The notes beneath the pieces are model-generated. The model ran no database searches. It saw only the letters and a list, made by a program, of their open reading frames with translations, and was not told where the DNA came from. From Bathynomus jamesi (taxonomy: Eukaryota; Arthropoda; Malacostraca; Isopoda; Cirolanidae), in assembly GCA_023014485.1 (NCBI GenBank), contig JAJOZX010001564.1, positions 705,001 through 769,000 on the forward strand: a stretch of DNA of 64,000 bases. The letters are read 5' to 3'. Each line of letters begins with the position of its first letter. Position 1 is the stretch's first letter. Position numbers and translations under genes: made by a program. Positions 21,379-32,490 of this stretch are shown here, in pieces.

Positions 21379-22739
21379 TGTCACTACCATGCGATTTACC
21401 ATTTCTATGATTGAACAGTATCCATGTTTGTGCCATTAGAAGTTCGCTGTAAACAGCGAATGTCCCTCCCTTATATTGTACGTACAGAGTGAATCACTCT
21501 GACGTCATAAAGTAACTTAATTTCCTTCCATACCTTGAATACTGAATCACGTGTTCAGTATGTGGATATCTTTCGTATTCAATGTATGGTAAATTCTTTA
21601 ATAATAATAATAATAATAACTTCACTCTCTGAGTCATTATTTATATGTTGTGTCCTGTCGGTGTTATGCAACCATACTCATTCATACATCCATGTTCCTT
21701 CTTGACCGTTGTCCTTTATTCATTTTATCACCTATTACCTATTTTATTACCTATTACCCATTGTCTAGTTATTCTCTATCAACTTATCAGTCTATGTTTA
21801 CTCGTGTCTATTACGCACACAACCTATTGTGTGACGAATGATATGTGTACACTACCGTGTGCAGTCGTACATGTCCATTGACGATCATGATACGTACATG
21901 TATTCTTTTTTTGTTTTTCTTTTTTATTATTTCACCACTCGCAAGTTGTCTATTATTGCTGAGACGAAGGCTCGAATTCCGATTACGTCGTCAAAAGCGA
22001 GCCTCTGAATTCGAACTCTTCTCTCTTGCCTCTGCTACCAATTTATAACGTTAAGCTGTGATGTTATATTATTATAATATACCATATTGTTCCCTGCCAG
22101 GCTACTGGTTAATCTCTACATAGTTACCCACGTTCTCATTATCTGTACTTACTACTTCTACCTAATTGTCATTCAAATTCCGTTACTTATGTCTTACGTT
22201 ATCATTAATGTCCGTGTACTTTCAAATGAAAAGTACACCATATCTTTTCTCCGCTTTCCTCATCGCTGGCTAATTAGACTTTCAAATCATGATAACCAAC
22301 CATTCCTCTAATAATATTAGACATAATTTGGCGTAATCACTGTTAACTATAAATATATAACATTGTTGTTAATCCCCTGTAAATTATAAAACAACGGAGA
22401 ACTCTCCTTCATTATTTAACTTGTGTTACCTATTCAGATTACTTCAGTATTAGATATGTCAATTAACAAATTGCTAAAATTGTAATTAACGGTAATTAAT
22501 GTATGTAATATAATGTAATTTATGTACTTAATGTACTCTGTACATGTCGGTCCCCCGACATTATGTCGCCACCCAAAAGTGTATACCTTACAAAAATTAG
22601 TATCTTTTTTTAACTTTTTGCTTAAATTATGCTTAACGTCAGAATTCTTTAGCTCTCCAGCTAAAGTGGGAGCTTAACCTTCGACTGCATTCCCCCAAAA
22701 TTGAGGCTTATTTATTTCTTGTATTGTAAATTAAATCAT

Positions 22740-23030
22740 TCCTGCCTGAGTACTTGATACCAGAGGTTGCACCTCGACCCCTTTTAAATTTCCTCCCTGA
22801 GCCGTTGTTACCAGAGGTGGCTCCTCTCTCATCTTAAATTCCTGCCTGAACCTTCACCCGAGGAGGCCGAGCCCCCCTCACTTTAGATTCCTGCCTGAGG
22901 CTTAGACCAAGGAGGCCAAGCCTCCTCATTTTAAATTCCTGCCTGAGCTCTTGATACCAGAGGTTGCACCTCGCCCCTTTTAAATTCCTGCTTGAGCTGT
23001 TGTTGTAAAAGGTAAAACCTCTCCCCCTAT
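22740..23030 (+). repeat. Tandem hairpin-bearing repeats in the LTR U3 region
   Basis: About six imperfect units of 45-50 bases, each starting near aaattcctgcctgag. Most carry a short inverted repeat such as gaggttgcacctc or gaggccgagcc. They lie directly upstream of the TATA box, so they could act as enhancer repeats. The same array is at about 31560-31860 in the 3' LTR. Confidence 0.75.
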
Positions 23031-23078
23031 AAACTTCTGATTATCAGTGCCTCGTTCTGTATAAACTTTGTAAATAAA
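23026..23078 (+). promoter_or_regulatory. LTR core promoter and poly(A) signal
   Basis: CCTATAAACTT near 23026 is a TATA box. AATAAA at 23073-23078 would be the poly(A) signal. This implies an R region starting near 23055, a very long U3 (about 1.67 kb) and U5 of about 200 bases. The same pair is in the 3' LTR at about 31860 and 31910. Confidence 0.5.
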
Positions 23079-23301
23079 AGAATTTATGAGTGAACTAAAA
23101 CTCCAATTTTTGAAGTGAAGTGTTTCCATTCATCCCTTCGGGAAAAAAACAAACTTGGTAGAAACTATTTATATTGATACCGGATACTCTCGGCCAAGGC
23201 CGAGCTTACCCAACAAAGGACCACCTTCGTTGGATTGTCCAAAGTGCATTAACCCTAAAAAGTCGCAAGCGGGCCGAGGCTCGCACAACGTATGCGCGAC
23301 A

Positions 23302-24553
23302 CTGAAGGCCCGCACAACCGATGCGCGACACGGAGGTCCCCCACCGAGACCGCTTTAGTTCCCCAACACCGAGACCGCTTTAGTTCTCCAACACCGAGAC
23401 TGTTTCAGTCCCCCACCGAAAAAACCGTCGTCCATCAATGGATGTCCCGACTTTGAACAATTTTTTGAAACACTTCATGGATTCACTCATTCGACGTCGA
23501 CCGCAACCTCTTCAACTTGGACTCCAACCCCACATCTTCAACCCCAAATAGAACTTATCTTCAATCAACTTTCGAATTATTGTTCGTATTTTTCTCCAAT
23601 CAACCGTTCGACCGTCTTCCTGTCTACGATCTTCCTTCAACGTTTGTATGCTCCGTCGTGGCGATCAGATGACGTCACGAGCGGCACACCAAAGCTTAGT
23701 GGAGCATCAGCTGAGTGAGGTGACCTTCGAAGCTTCGTGGAGGCATCAGCTGACACCTCAGTTGCCTCACCAAAACGTTTTTCTTCGTTTATGTGATGAG
23801 TTTTAATTATTAATTATTACTTTTAAATCATTTCCTTAATTATCATTTTCTTTAATTTTAGTAATATTAATTCACTTTTATTTTTCCCTTTTTAGTGTGA
23901 AACAGTGAAGTGACTTTATAAACACTTAATCATTTTTTTTAACTAATTGATTTTAATTAACTGTTCGATAGTAATACGAAATACAGTACTAATCAGACGT
24001 TGTCATTGATTCAGTATTCACGTATTTATTTTTCCCAACAGATTATAAATCTGAAATTTTTAAATTCTTTTTATAAAATTATCTGCATTGTTTTTTTTAT
24101 TGAGGATATTAAATAATATCATTTTAGATTTTGTTGTGGGACGTAAATGCGATCAGTCATAATTCTGATATTTATACCCATAACTCACATTTTTATTTAG
24201 TTGAACCCGGTTAGGTTCCTTTTTTTTATTCTTTTCAATTTAAACCTTTTTCATTAATTTTAGTGAAAATTCATGTTATTGTTATTATAATGTAACCCTT
24301 TTTTCTAGTGTGTGATTTTGACGGAATTTCGACCCTTGCCAACGAGACTTCAGCGTTGGGAGATTCGAAAATTACTCGTCGATTACGGCATCCGGAGTAA
24401 ACGCAGAGTCGCCCATTTTGTTCTACGTTATTTCGTAACTATACAAAATACTTAGACTTTGTTCCATTTTTTTTTTTTATTGCTTGTCTCTTACATGGTT
24501 ATTTTTGTTTTACACACACACTTCCGTGTCAACGACACGTGTTATGATTAACG
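23302..24553 (+). other. Leader of the RT-less LTR element
   Basis: About 1.25 kb between the 5' LTR and the first ATG. Starts with a repeated accgagaccgcttt motif and includes TGACGTCA at 23670. I cannot identify a clear tRNA primer-binding site immediately after the LTR. No supported frame. Confidence 0.55.
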
Positions 24554-25162
24554 ATGTCCAAACCATTACCCCCCCTGACATGCACTACTGTTAATCTTAT
24601 AACTCCCTTTTCCGTACTGAAACGTACAGTTGATGTCCCTCACTTTCGCGGTCACGTTAATAATAGATTTGTAGAACCCTCCTTTAATTGGTTCGGTAAA
24701 ATTGACGATTCGTTTAGAGGTTGTCTAACTACAGATGCGGATAAAATCAGTTTTGCTTTTGACACTTGTGACCCAAATTTCGGTGACGCCGCGCGCGTCC
24801 GTACCTTTCTTATCGATGGGTCCAATGGGCAAATATATCAATGGTCTTGGGTAGAATTTAAACGTTTTTGGCAGGATATATATAACGGTCTGCAGGTAAT
24901 CACGAAGTACTGTGACAGGCAGGGATCCGTCAAATGGGACGTTGACGTTAAAGGTTTAAACAACGATACACGCCAGTTATTGACTTCCCTTCATTCCTTT
25001 ATTCATGGATCATGTCATCATTCTTCAGTGATGCGCGAAAGCGCATCTCCCGATAATGTTTCGGTAGAGAATCGGAGTGATTCCGTTGACCCTTCTGGTC
25101 TGGGTAGAAAGGCGTTGAGTGTACCTTATTCTGACCACCTTCCCAATCCACTTCCTCTTTGA
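24554..25162 (+). CDS. Gag-like protein of the RT-less LTR element
   Basis: About 202 residues from an ATG at 24554 to a TGA at 25160-25162. This is the first frame after the LTR leader, so it holds the gag position. It has no CCHC knuckle and no capsid motif I recognise. Readable features are FRGHVNNRFVEPSFNWFGKI and WSWVEFKRFWQDIYNGLQ, which suggest a helical domain. The next frame overlaps its stop in the -1 phase, so it could be read by -1 frameshifting, or the break could be an indel. Confidence 0.6.
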   Translation: MSKPLPPLTCTTVNLITPFSVLKRTVDVPHFRGHVNNRFVEPSFNWFGKIDDSFRGCLTTDADKISFAFDTCDPNFGDAARVRTFLIDGSNGQIYQWSWVEFKRFWQDIYNGLQVITKYCDRQGSVKWDVDVKGLNNDTRQLLTSLHSFIHGSCHHSSVMRESASPDNVSVENRSDSVDPSGLGRKALSVPYSDHLPNPLPL

Positions 25163-25745
25163 GTTCTGTACATTCGGAATCCCCAGAAAGTGATTATTTT
25201 TTTCTCGAAATCGGTTTCAAACTCCGTTGCCCAGAGGAGACCCTTTTAGGTCGTTTTGATCCGAAATGTTCGTCCAGTATTGTTCCTGCGTCTTTAGCGG
25301 ATAAATTGCTGTGTCCTCTCTTTAAGGAACCGCCATCCGTTTCATACGTTCGGGATTCCGAGGGTAACCGTATTCCCGTCATTGCGGAAACCAAACTTGA
25401 CGTGTGGATTGATTATTGTTTTTTTAGTATAGATGTCTCGTTAGTGCCGTCAGAATATTGTCCCGATTTTGATTTAATTATTGGCCCAGAATCCCTACGA
25501 CCCTACGGATTCCATTTCGACTTTTCGGATGGATGCTTCGTCGATAAATGGGATAAAAGACGTTATTTCCTTCTCTGGTGCGAGGCACCCGAGCAGAACC
25601 TGGATAGTGACGATGAAACGTCACCCTTGGAAGATTTGGGTAATCCTGACCCAACTTTCTTCTCTGACTCAGTTGTCTCTGAACCGTTGGTTCCAGCTTG
25701 TTCATCAAATGAATTTCCTTCGAGGCGAGAACTCACAGCCTCTCT
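25159..25745 (+). pseudogene. Retropepsin-like domain 1 with altered active site
   Basis: Open in the -1 frame relative to gag, with no ATG at its start. The pattern FDPKCSSSIVPASLADKL stands where retropepsins have D-[ST]-G-A followed by I/L-S. DLIIGPESLRPYGFHFDF matches the hydrophobic-G-x-D-x-L psi-loop of retropepsins. The catalytic Asp may be the D of FDPKC, but the T/S-G is lost. After about 25740 the meaningful frame shifts. Fold assignment is by pattern only. Confidence 0.5.
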
Positions 25746-26900
25746 GATGATGATTTTTGTGAAGCATCTTGTGACAGTGTTTGTGATGCTAATGTTGAAA
25801 ACAGTAAAGACAACAATGAAATTGTTGATTTATATAATTATAAAGGTACTTCTGTTGGAAGTCTTTATGATGAAACTTCCGTTGAAAGTAAGTGTAATAC
25901 TTACGTTAATAATTGTTGTAATGTAAATGGGGATGTGACCAATTCTTTGTTAAATGTGAATTCAGACAACTTGGATGATTGCTGTGCAACCGATGTTGAA
26001 AATCAGAATTTATCTTCTCGCCATGGTCAGGACAACCATGTTGGTCCCGATGGCCATGACTTGTACGATGATTTAGACACTGCTCCTCAAATTGTCAGTA
26101 ATTTTGTCATTCGGACATTGACTCAACTGATTCAACAGTTGACATAGTTCATTCAGTGAACTTTGGTCGAGAAGACCTCGTTTTTGATTTAGATGGATCA
26201 GATATCCATGCATGTCCCAAAAAGGACGCGAATTCTGTTACTGATGTTGTTTTTGGTTTAGATGATGCATGTCCCAAAGAGGACGCGTTAGATGGTCAGG
26301 ATGACCATTTTATGATAACTTTTCTCCACAGGACCCGAATTGTTTTGAGTTTACTTCGGCCAACGGCCAATCGGCAATGCCGCCTCGTTTAAGTGGTCTG
26401 AAAGATGACCCTGTTTTTGATTTTTTTGGTCATGATGACCGTCATCTTGCTTCAGATGATGCTTTTTCTGCTGTAGTAGCAGCTGGGGAGAATGCCCCAC
26501 AAGGTCCTGTAGGCGAGTCAGTTTTTATGAATTTTCATAAGCATTGTGATGTTTATGATGACAGTAACAGTTTCGTAACGAATCGATCATGTCCCAGTGA
26601 CTTCTTTTTAAATTACTATAGTGAGGACCAAGCCGTCCCTCCGTTTTGTTTTAACTCCGTTAATTCGTGTTCGGAGCAGTGTAGCAAGCAATCTTTTCCT
26701 AAAGAGCAAAGTGCTCACGTAAGACGTATTGTCAATTGCCGACATCATGTCTCTCCAGTTGGTCACCCGATTCCCCTGATTGCGATATTCCAAATTTTGG
26801 TTTTCCTCCCAATACCCCAACCTCGTGCGAAACCATCGCTGATGCAGACGAAGCATGTTCACATGTTTCGGAGACGCCTTCTTGGACTTTGAAATGGAGC
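25746..26900 (+). pseudogene. Acidic low-complexity linker region
   Basis: A protein-coding character continues in shifting frames, rich in D, N, S and C. There is a peptide repeat around VFDLDGSD, ACPKKDA, VFGLDDACPKEDA and VFDFFGHDD, spaced about 25-30 residues. Cysteines (SVNSCSEQCSKQ) could bind metal. No enzyme motif is seen. Frame changes near 25740, 26150, 26390 and 26780. It may be a spacer between the two protease-like domains. Confidence 0.45.
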
Positions 26901-26924
26901 TCATGAAGAACGCCACAAATTTTC

Positions 26925-27427
26925 ATGAAAACTTCTATTAACAACCAAGCAGTTTTGGCTCTTGTTGAAACTGCTGTCAGGCGAATTACATTAACCACGA
27001 TGTATGCGAGAAGTTACTCAAGGTGGCTACGGAAAAATTCGATTTGCATTCTCGTTTGTCCTGCATTGATGATGACTGGGAAGAATACAGTACCGGAGAA
27101 ATCATCCTTCCTATTGAGTTTGATTCAGTCCCTTATCTGACCCCATTTGTGGTCGTATCTGAACTGAATTGGGATGGAGACTTACTCCTGGGGATGAATT
27201 TCCTTATTACGCACGATTTTTATTGGGCCGATAGAGAAGCAGGCCTAATTCGAGGAAAGAACTCACTTTTCGATATGTTTGTCACCCCTATTCTTCGGTC
27301 TTTTCAGCTGAGGGTGAAAGACTCGTTTCAGAGAGCCCGACGGACTCCCTGGAACCAGTTCAAAATAAAAAGGAACTGCTACCAGATGGGGAAGATTCTT
27401 CATCAATTGTCAATTGTTCCGTTCTAG
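26925..27427 (+). pseudogene. Retropepsin-like domain 2 with Glu in place of catalytic Asp
   Basis: ALVETAV near 26960 followed, after a frame change, by NYINHDVCEKL corresponds in position to the ALVDTGAS...YI block of retropepsins, with E for D and A for G. Further on come IILPIEF, FVVVSEL and DLLLGMNFLITHDFYWADRE, the second half and psi-loop of the fold. A proline/serine-rich part follows. If the read is right, this is a second, probably inactive, protease-like domain in the same polyprotein. Confidence 0.5.
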
Positions 27428-28035
27428 TTCCGACGAACGAAGAACTAGAAAACCAACATACTTTTGATAATTTTGAGTACGAAGACTCGAATGTCTTCAC
27501 AGTAAACCCCTGTGACTCCATCGAGAGCGAGTCACCTCCTTCAGTGACAGTTAGGCCGGAACTTGAAGTTCCCAGTGTTCTGGCTATTCCAAATAAATTT
27601 GAAAACTCATTTCCCTTAAGTTCCGATTTGGTCATTTCGCTTAAATCCCTATTTAAGGAAGATGACTTGATTCTGTTTTCAAAGGTAGAGGAATTTACAC
27701 CTAATTCCGAGGCTAAGCCCATAGGTGCCGGGAGCGAACCCGAACCTACTCCTCCGTCGGAAGTTGTACGCGCGGAAGGGCAAGCGCGGAATATTCCTCA
27801 CTACCATAATATGATCGTTCCATCGATCATTTTCATTTTTCTTCCGCGAATTCATGTTTTCGCCCTTCTTGCCTTCTACTTTGCAAATCTTTCTCTTTGG
27901 CTGTTCCTGGATCCTTTTCTGAAACCAGTGAAAGTCATTCTTCTTAATCCCGATACACCACCTCCTTTGAGTGAGCAAGGCTCGTATGGTCAGTCCATTG
28001 CTTCCGGCATGTTGCGAAAACCTTTAACCGAATGA
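27380..28035 (+). CDS. C-terminal region with a hydrophobic segment
   Basis: About 215 codons in one frame to the stop at 28033-28035. After an acidic Ser/Pro/Glu-rich part there is a strongly hydrophobic stretch, IIFIFLPRIHVFALLAFYF followed by ANLSLWLFLDPFL, near 27810-27920. It would span a membrane once or twice. The tail ends in a hydrophilic stretch. It holds the position where env would lie, but I see no env features. Function unknown. Confidence 0.45.
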
Positions 28036-30215
28036 CCCACATGCCCGATCGCAAGACAACCTAACCATGCAGCTGATTTGTCTGGCTTCGTATGTTCGTG
28101 AAATTCACCCGTATGACCGAACATACCCTCAATTTAGGTTAAGTTGTTTTTTGTTTTAATTTTTAAATTAATCTTAATTATACGGAACTTATAACCTACA
28201 AGTGTTCAGTTCAGAATAGCTCATAATTGAGTTCTATTTTCAACTTTTTATTTTTGATTTTTTTTTATTCAAATTAGTCTTGAGTAATTGTCATTAAGAT
28301 GTTCTTATATCGGTTGTTAAGGTATCAACCAAAATTATAGCCAATTTTGACACACTATACCAGGATGCCATTCCTTTTCCCCTTCTAATAATTCTATTAC
28401 ACCATGTCAATATTGATAACAACATAACTGCGCCCCTACCATGAATTCCACTAAAACCTGTTATTATCTATGCCCCATCAACTCGTCAAATAAAATTCAA
28501 TTGTCCTACTGATACTTCTGGTCAATATTAATGGTGAGATACTGCTAATATAACGCTATGAAGGTTACTAATCGAATTGAATTCTGTGCCTAAATTCAGT
28601 TCCCAATACCGCTCAATGTACTTTAACTAATTTAAAGTCTTTTTAAGTGCGTATTCATTTTAATTACCTTCATACGTGCAACTGAGTTAATTACGTAAAA
28701 TCTATAATCCCGATTGAATTTTATTACTTTCGACACCTATTTGAATTCACTTTCCTACTGATTACACTTTCACCCAATTACGCTTACCCACACTTGAAAC
28801 ACTCTTGAAATCATTGGCGTACTTAGTGGAAAGGAAATTCACTACGCATATCTTTTATTTTTATCATATAAATCTTATTCTAAAATCATTGGCTATCACG
28901 ATAAAGTATATTTAATTGCAGTTAACTGATTGATGTTTACTCTGGATTATTTGAATTTATTTAAACTTAATTGCTGCTTACAATATATAATCTTGCCTGT
29001 TGTTTTATTAAGTTAATTTTAACCAACCTCTAAGCTAATCCGTTCTTCAAAATTTCATGATTTACCATTGACCACTAAGGATTCAGTTCTTCCCGGGATG
29101 AACCAATTACTTTCATATTCTACACACAACTGTACATACCCACTCAGCTAGACACGCGTATTACCCATATTTTTTCCTACGTATACGCAATCACGTATAA
29201 CTTCAACTATAAATTCCTTTTCCCCATTTTTGGGTAAACCACCTAGCATTTGCACTCTGTGCCAAATACACACGACCCAAGGTCTATACATCGTCTATTA
29301 CGTAATTCTATCTTCCTTCTCCCTGGATATTCTTAATGGATAACAATATCTAAGTATCTAAAACGGTAACTAGATAAATTTTCATGTTTTCAATAAATTA
29401 ATTTTACTTTTCTTTAAATCAATTTTAATCTTTTACCAACTTATTCGGACTTGAAATAAGTTTACATTCTGCAACCGTGCTCCCACTGCTGAAGACTTCG
29501 TCCACCAATAAAATTTAATTCAATTTTTATCTACCATAGTGAATACGATTAGTTTTTTACTGTATAATCATGATATCTTCGGAAACTCTTATCTCTGTCA
29601 TTACTGATGGATTAAACTCCATTTCAAGTAGTCACCAGATGAATTGAAAATTCCTGAACCTTAAATTTTGAATTTTCCTTTTAACCATTATTTACTATGT
29701 ATGTATCTTTTTCCCTAAAATTATCTTAACCTTGGAAGTCTTTCCGAATTTATCACGGTTCCGTAATCTTGTTACTATAACGTTGGACAAACTAAAAATT
29801 TTACTTAAATTAGATTCAATCCTGTAATTGGAACTTTAACTGAAATAATTATGTCGAAATGCCAGAAATAACTTAGATGGTTCATTAGTTTATAGATTGT
29901 TTATGTAGTATGATTGCCACAATTAATCATACTTATAATTGTATTTTTGAAGGTGACAACTTCGGACTTTATCGTACTTGTTGACTAGTATTTCCACTAC
30001 AATCTAGTAATCAGACCTCAACCTTGTTAATTTATTTGCTGTAATTTTAAAATTTTCCCCTTGATTATTTTTTAAAATTTTATTAATATAATTATCATTC
30101 TTCCCACTAAATTGCCTTGATTAATCCAACCCGAAATTGTCGCTGTTTCATTTTTTTTACTATATTGTAAATAAACTTCCACCCTACTACCACATCCTTT
30201 TTCAGGAGAGAGCAG
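28036..30215 (+). other. AT-rich non-coding tail of the RT-less LTR element
   Basis: 2.2 kb with no supported frame on either strand. An RT or integrase gene would be expected here in an autonomous element and is not present. Ends with the purine-rich tract before the 3' LTR. Confidence 0.7.
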
Positions 30216-32137
30216 TGTCAACCATGCGATTTACCATTTCTATGGTTGAACAGTATCCATGTTTGTGCCATTAGAAGTTCGCTGTAAACAGCGAATGTCC
30301 CTCCCTTATATTGTACGTACAGAGTGAATCACTCTGACGTCATAAAGTAACTTAATTTCCTTCCATACCTTGAATACTGAATCACGTGTTTAGTATGTGG
30401 ATATCTTTCGTATTCAATGTATGGTAAATTCTTTAATAATAATAATAATAATAACTTCACTCTCTATGAGTCATTATTTATATGTTGTGTCCTGTCGGTG
30501 TTATGCAACCATACTCATTCATACATCCATGTTCCTTCTTGACCGTTGTCCTTTATTAATTTTATCACCTATTACCTATTTTATTACCTATTACCCATTG
30601 TCTAGTTATTCTCTATCAACTTATCAGTCTATGTTTACTCGTGTCTATATTACGCACACAACCTATTGTGTGACGAATGATATGTGTACACTACCGTGTG
30701 CAGTCGTACATGTCTATTGACGATCATGATACGTACATGTATTCTTTTTTGTTTTATTTTCTTTTTATTATTTCACCACTCGCAAGTTGTCTATTATTGC
30801 TGAGACGAAGGCTCGAATTCCGATTACGTCGTCAAAAGCGAGCCTCTGAATTCGAACTCTTCTCTCTTGCCTCTGCTACCAATTTATAACGTTAAGATGT
30901 GATGTTATATTATTATAATATACCATATTGTTCCCTGCCAGGCTACTGGTTAATCTCTACATAGTTACCCACGTTCTCATTATCTGTACTTACTACTTCT
31001 ACCTAATTGTCATTCAAATTCCGTTACTTATGTCTTACGTTATCATTAATGTCCGTGTACTTTCAAATGAAAAGTACATATCTTTTCTCCGCTTTCCTCA
31101 TCGCTGGCTAATTAGACTTTCAAATCATGATAACCAACCATTCTCTAATAATATTAGACATAATTTGGCGTAATCACTGTTAACTATAAATATATAACAT
31201 TGTTGTTAATCCCCTTTAAATTATAAAACAACGGAGAACTCTCCTTCATTATTTAATTGTGTTACCTATTCAGATTACTTCAGTATTAGATATGTCAATT
31301 AACAAATTGCTAAAATTGTAATTAACGGTAATTAATGTATGTAATATAATGTAATTTATGTACTTAATGTACTCTGTACATGTCGGTCCCCCGACATTAT
31401 GTCGCCACCCAAAAGTGTATACCTTACAAAAATTAGTATCTTTTTTTAACTTTTTGCTTAAATTATGCTTAACGTCAGAATTCTTTAGCTCTCCAGCTAA
31501 AGTGGGAGCTTAACCTTCGACTGCATTCCCCCAAAATTGAGGCTTATTTATTTCTTGTATTGTAAATTAAATCATTCCTGCCTGAGTCTTGATACCAGAG
31601 GTTGCACCTCGACCCCTTTTAAATTTCCTCCCTGAGCCGTTGTTACCAGAGGTGGCTCCTCTCTCATCTTAAATTCCTGCCTGAACCTTCACCCGAGGAG
31701 GCCGAGCCCCCCTCACTTTAATTCCTGCCTGAGGCTTAGACCAAGGAGGCCAAGCCTCCTCATTTTAAATTCCTGCCTGAGCTCTTGATACCAGAGGTTG
31801 CACCTCGCCCCCTTTTAAATTCCTGCTTGAGCTGTTGTTGTAAAAGGTAAAACCTCTCCCCCTATAAACTTCTGATTATCAGTGCCTCGTTCTGTATAAA
31901 CTTTGTAAATAAAAGAATTTATGAGTGAACTAAAACTCCAATTTTTGAAGTGAAGTGTTTCCATTCATCCCTTCGGGAAAAAAACAAACTTGGTAGAAAC
32001 TATTTATATTGATACTCGGATACTCTCGGCCAAGGCCGAGCTTACCCAACAAAGGACCACCTTCGTTGGATTGTCCAAAGTGCATTAACCCTAAAAAGTC
32101 GCAAGCGGGCCGAGGCTCGCACAACGTATGCGCGACA
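30216..32137 (+). repeat. 3' LTR of the RT-less element
   Basis: 1922 bases, matching 21379-23301 with a handful of substitutions and short indels (for example tgtcaacc versus tgtcactacc at the left edge). Its right end, CA at 32137, abuts the jockey-like fragment of unit B at exactly the base corresponding to 981 in unit A. Confidence 0.9.
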
Positions 32138-32490
32138 ATTGAGTGGTGAGAAATAAATACAGAATGTTGGACCTATCTCCAAGACGATCGGAAATACGAG
32201 TAGGGTGCTATACAATCTGCTCTTGGTCATTCAGGATAGTGAAATTGTAAAATAGTTCACCAGGGATATCAATGAAACGAGAGGAAAGCCAAAGTTGGTG
32301 GTGAACATTAAAATCTCCTAAAATGGAGATTTCAGCAAAAGGAGTGTTGAACTTTGGGAGTGAGGTACTTGAAGAGTTAAGGATAGTCATTTGAACTCGG
32401 AGAAAGGTAGATAGCGCAGATGTATTTATTTTGAGACTGGCGTGTAAGCCGTAGGAAAAGGGTATAGAAATCGAAAGGAAGTTAGGTCAT
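32138..32490 (-). mobile_element. Jockey-like LINE fragment of unit B, truncated by the LTR element
   Basis: The minus strand encodes ILGDFNVHHQLWLSS and LNDQEQIV, in a cleaner frame than unit A. The part that lies at 240-980 in A is missing because the 3' LTR replaces it. Confidence 0.65.

Larger units (their letters stand above)
21379..23301 (+). repeat. 5' LTR of the RT-less element
   Basis: 1923 bases, TG...CA, nearly identical to 30216-32137. Includes a perfect palindrome AGAGTGAATCACTCT at 21486-21500, followed at once by TGACGTCA (a CRE/ATF-type site), an (AAT)n tract near 21600, and six or so tandem 45-50-base units at 22740-23030. A TATA box and poly(A) signal lie near its right end. 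The short open frames inside are not supported as genes. Confidence 0.9.
21379..32137 (+). mobile_element. RT-less LTR retrotransposon (10.8 kb), gag and protease-like only
   Basis: Two direct repeats (21379-23301 and 30216-32137), each starting TG and ending CA, enclose 6.9 kb. A 4-base target duplication, ATTG, flanks the whole (21375-21378 and 32138-32141). A purine-rich run (aggagagagcag) precedes the 3' LTR. The interior encodes a gag-like frame, two retropepsin-like domains, an acidic low-complexity middle and a C-terminal hydrophobic segment, then 2.2 kb of AT-rich non-coding DNA. No RT (YxDD), RNase H or integrase motif is present. This resembles the TR-GAG/LARD class of non-autonomous elements. 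The LTRs are nearly identical, implying a recent insertion. Confidence 0.85.

Noticed and set aside
21645..22311. Frames inside the LTRs (repeated at 30397-31173)
   Set aside because: They are short, hydrophobic and AT-driven, are damaged between the two LTRs by indels, and overlap regulatory sequence.
22740..23030. CRISPR-like or structural RNA array in the LTR
   Set aside because: The units are contiguous and imperfect; it is an LTR tandem repeat present in both LTRs.
27679..27978. Minus-strand frame in the LTR element interior
   Set aside because: Antisense to the better supported plus-strand frame ending at 28035.
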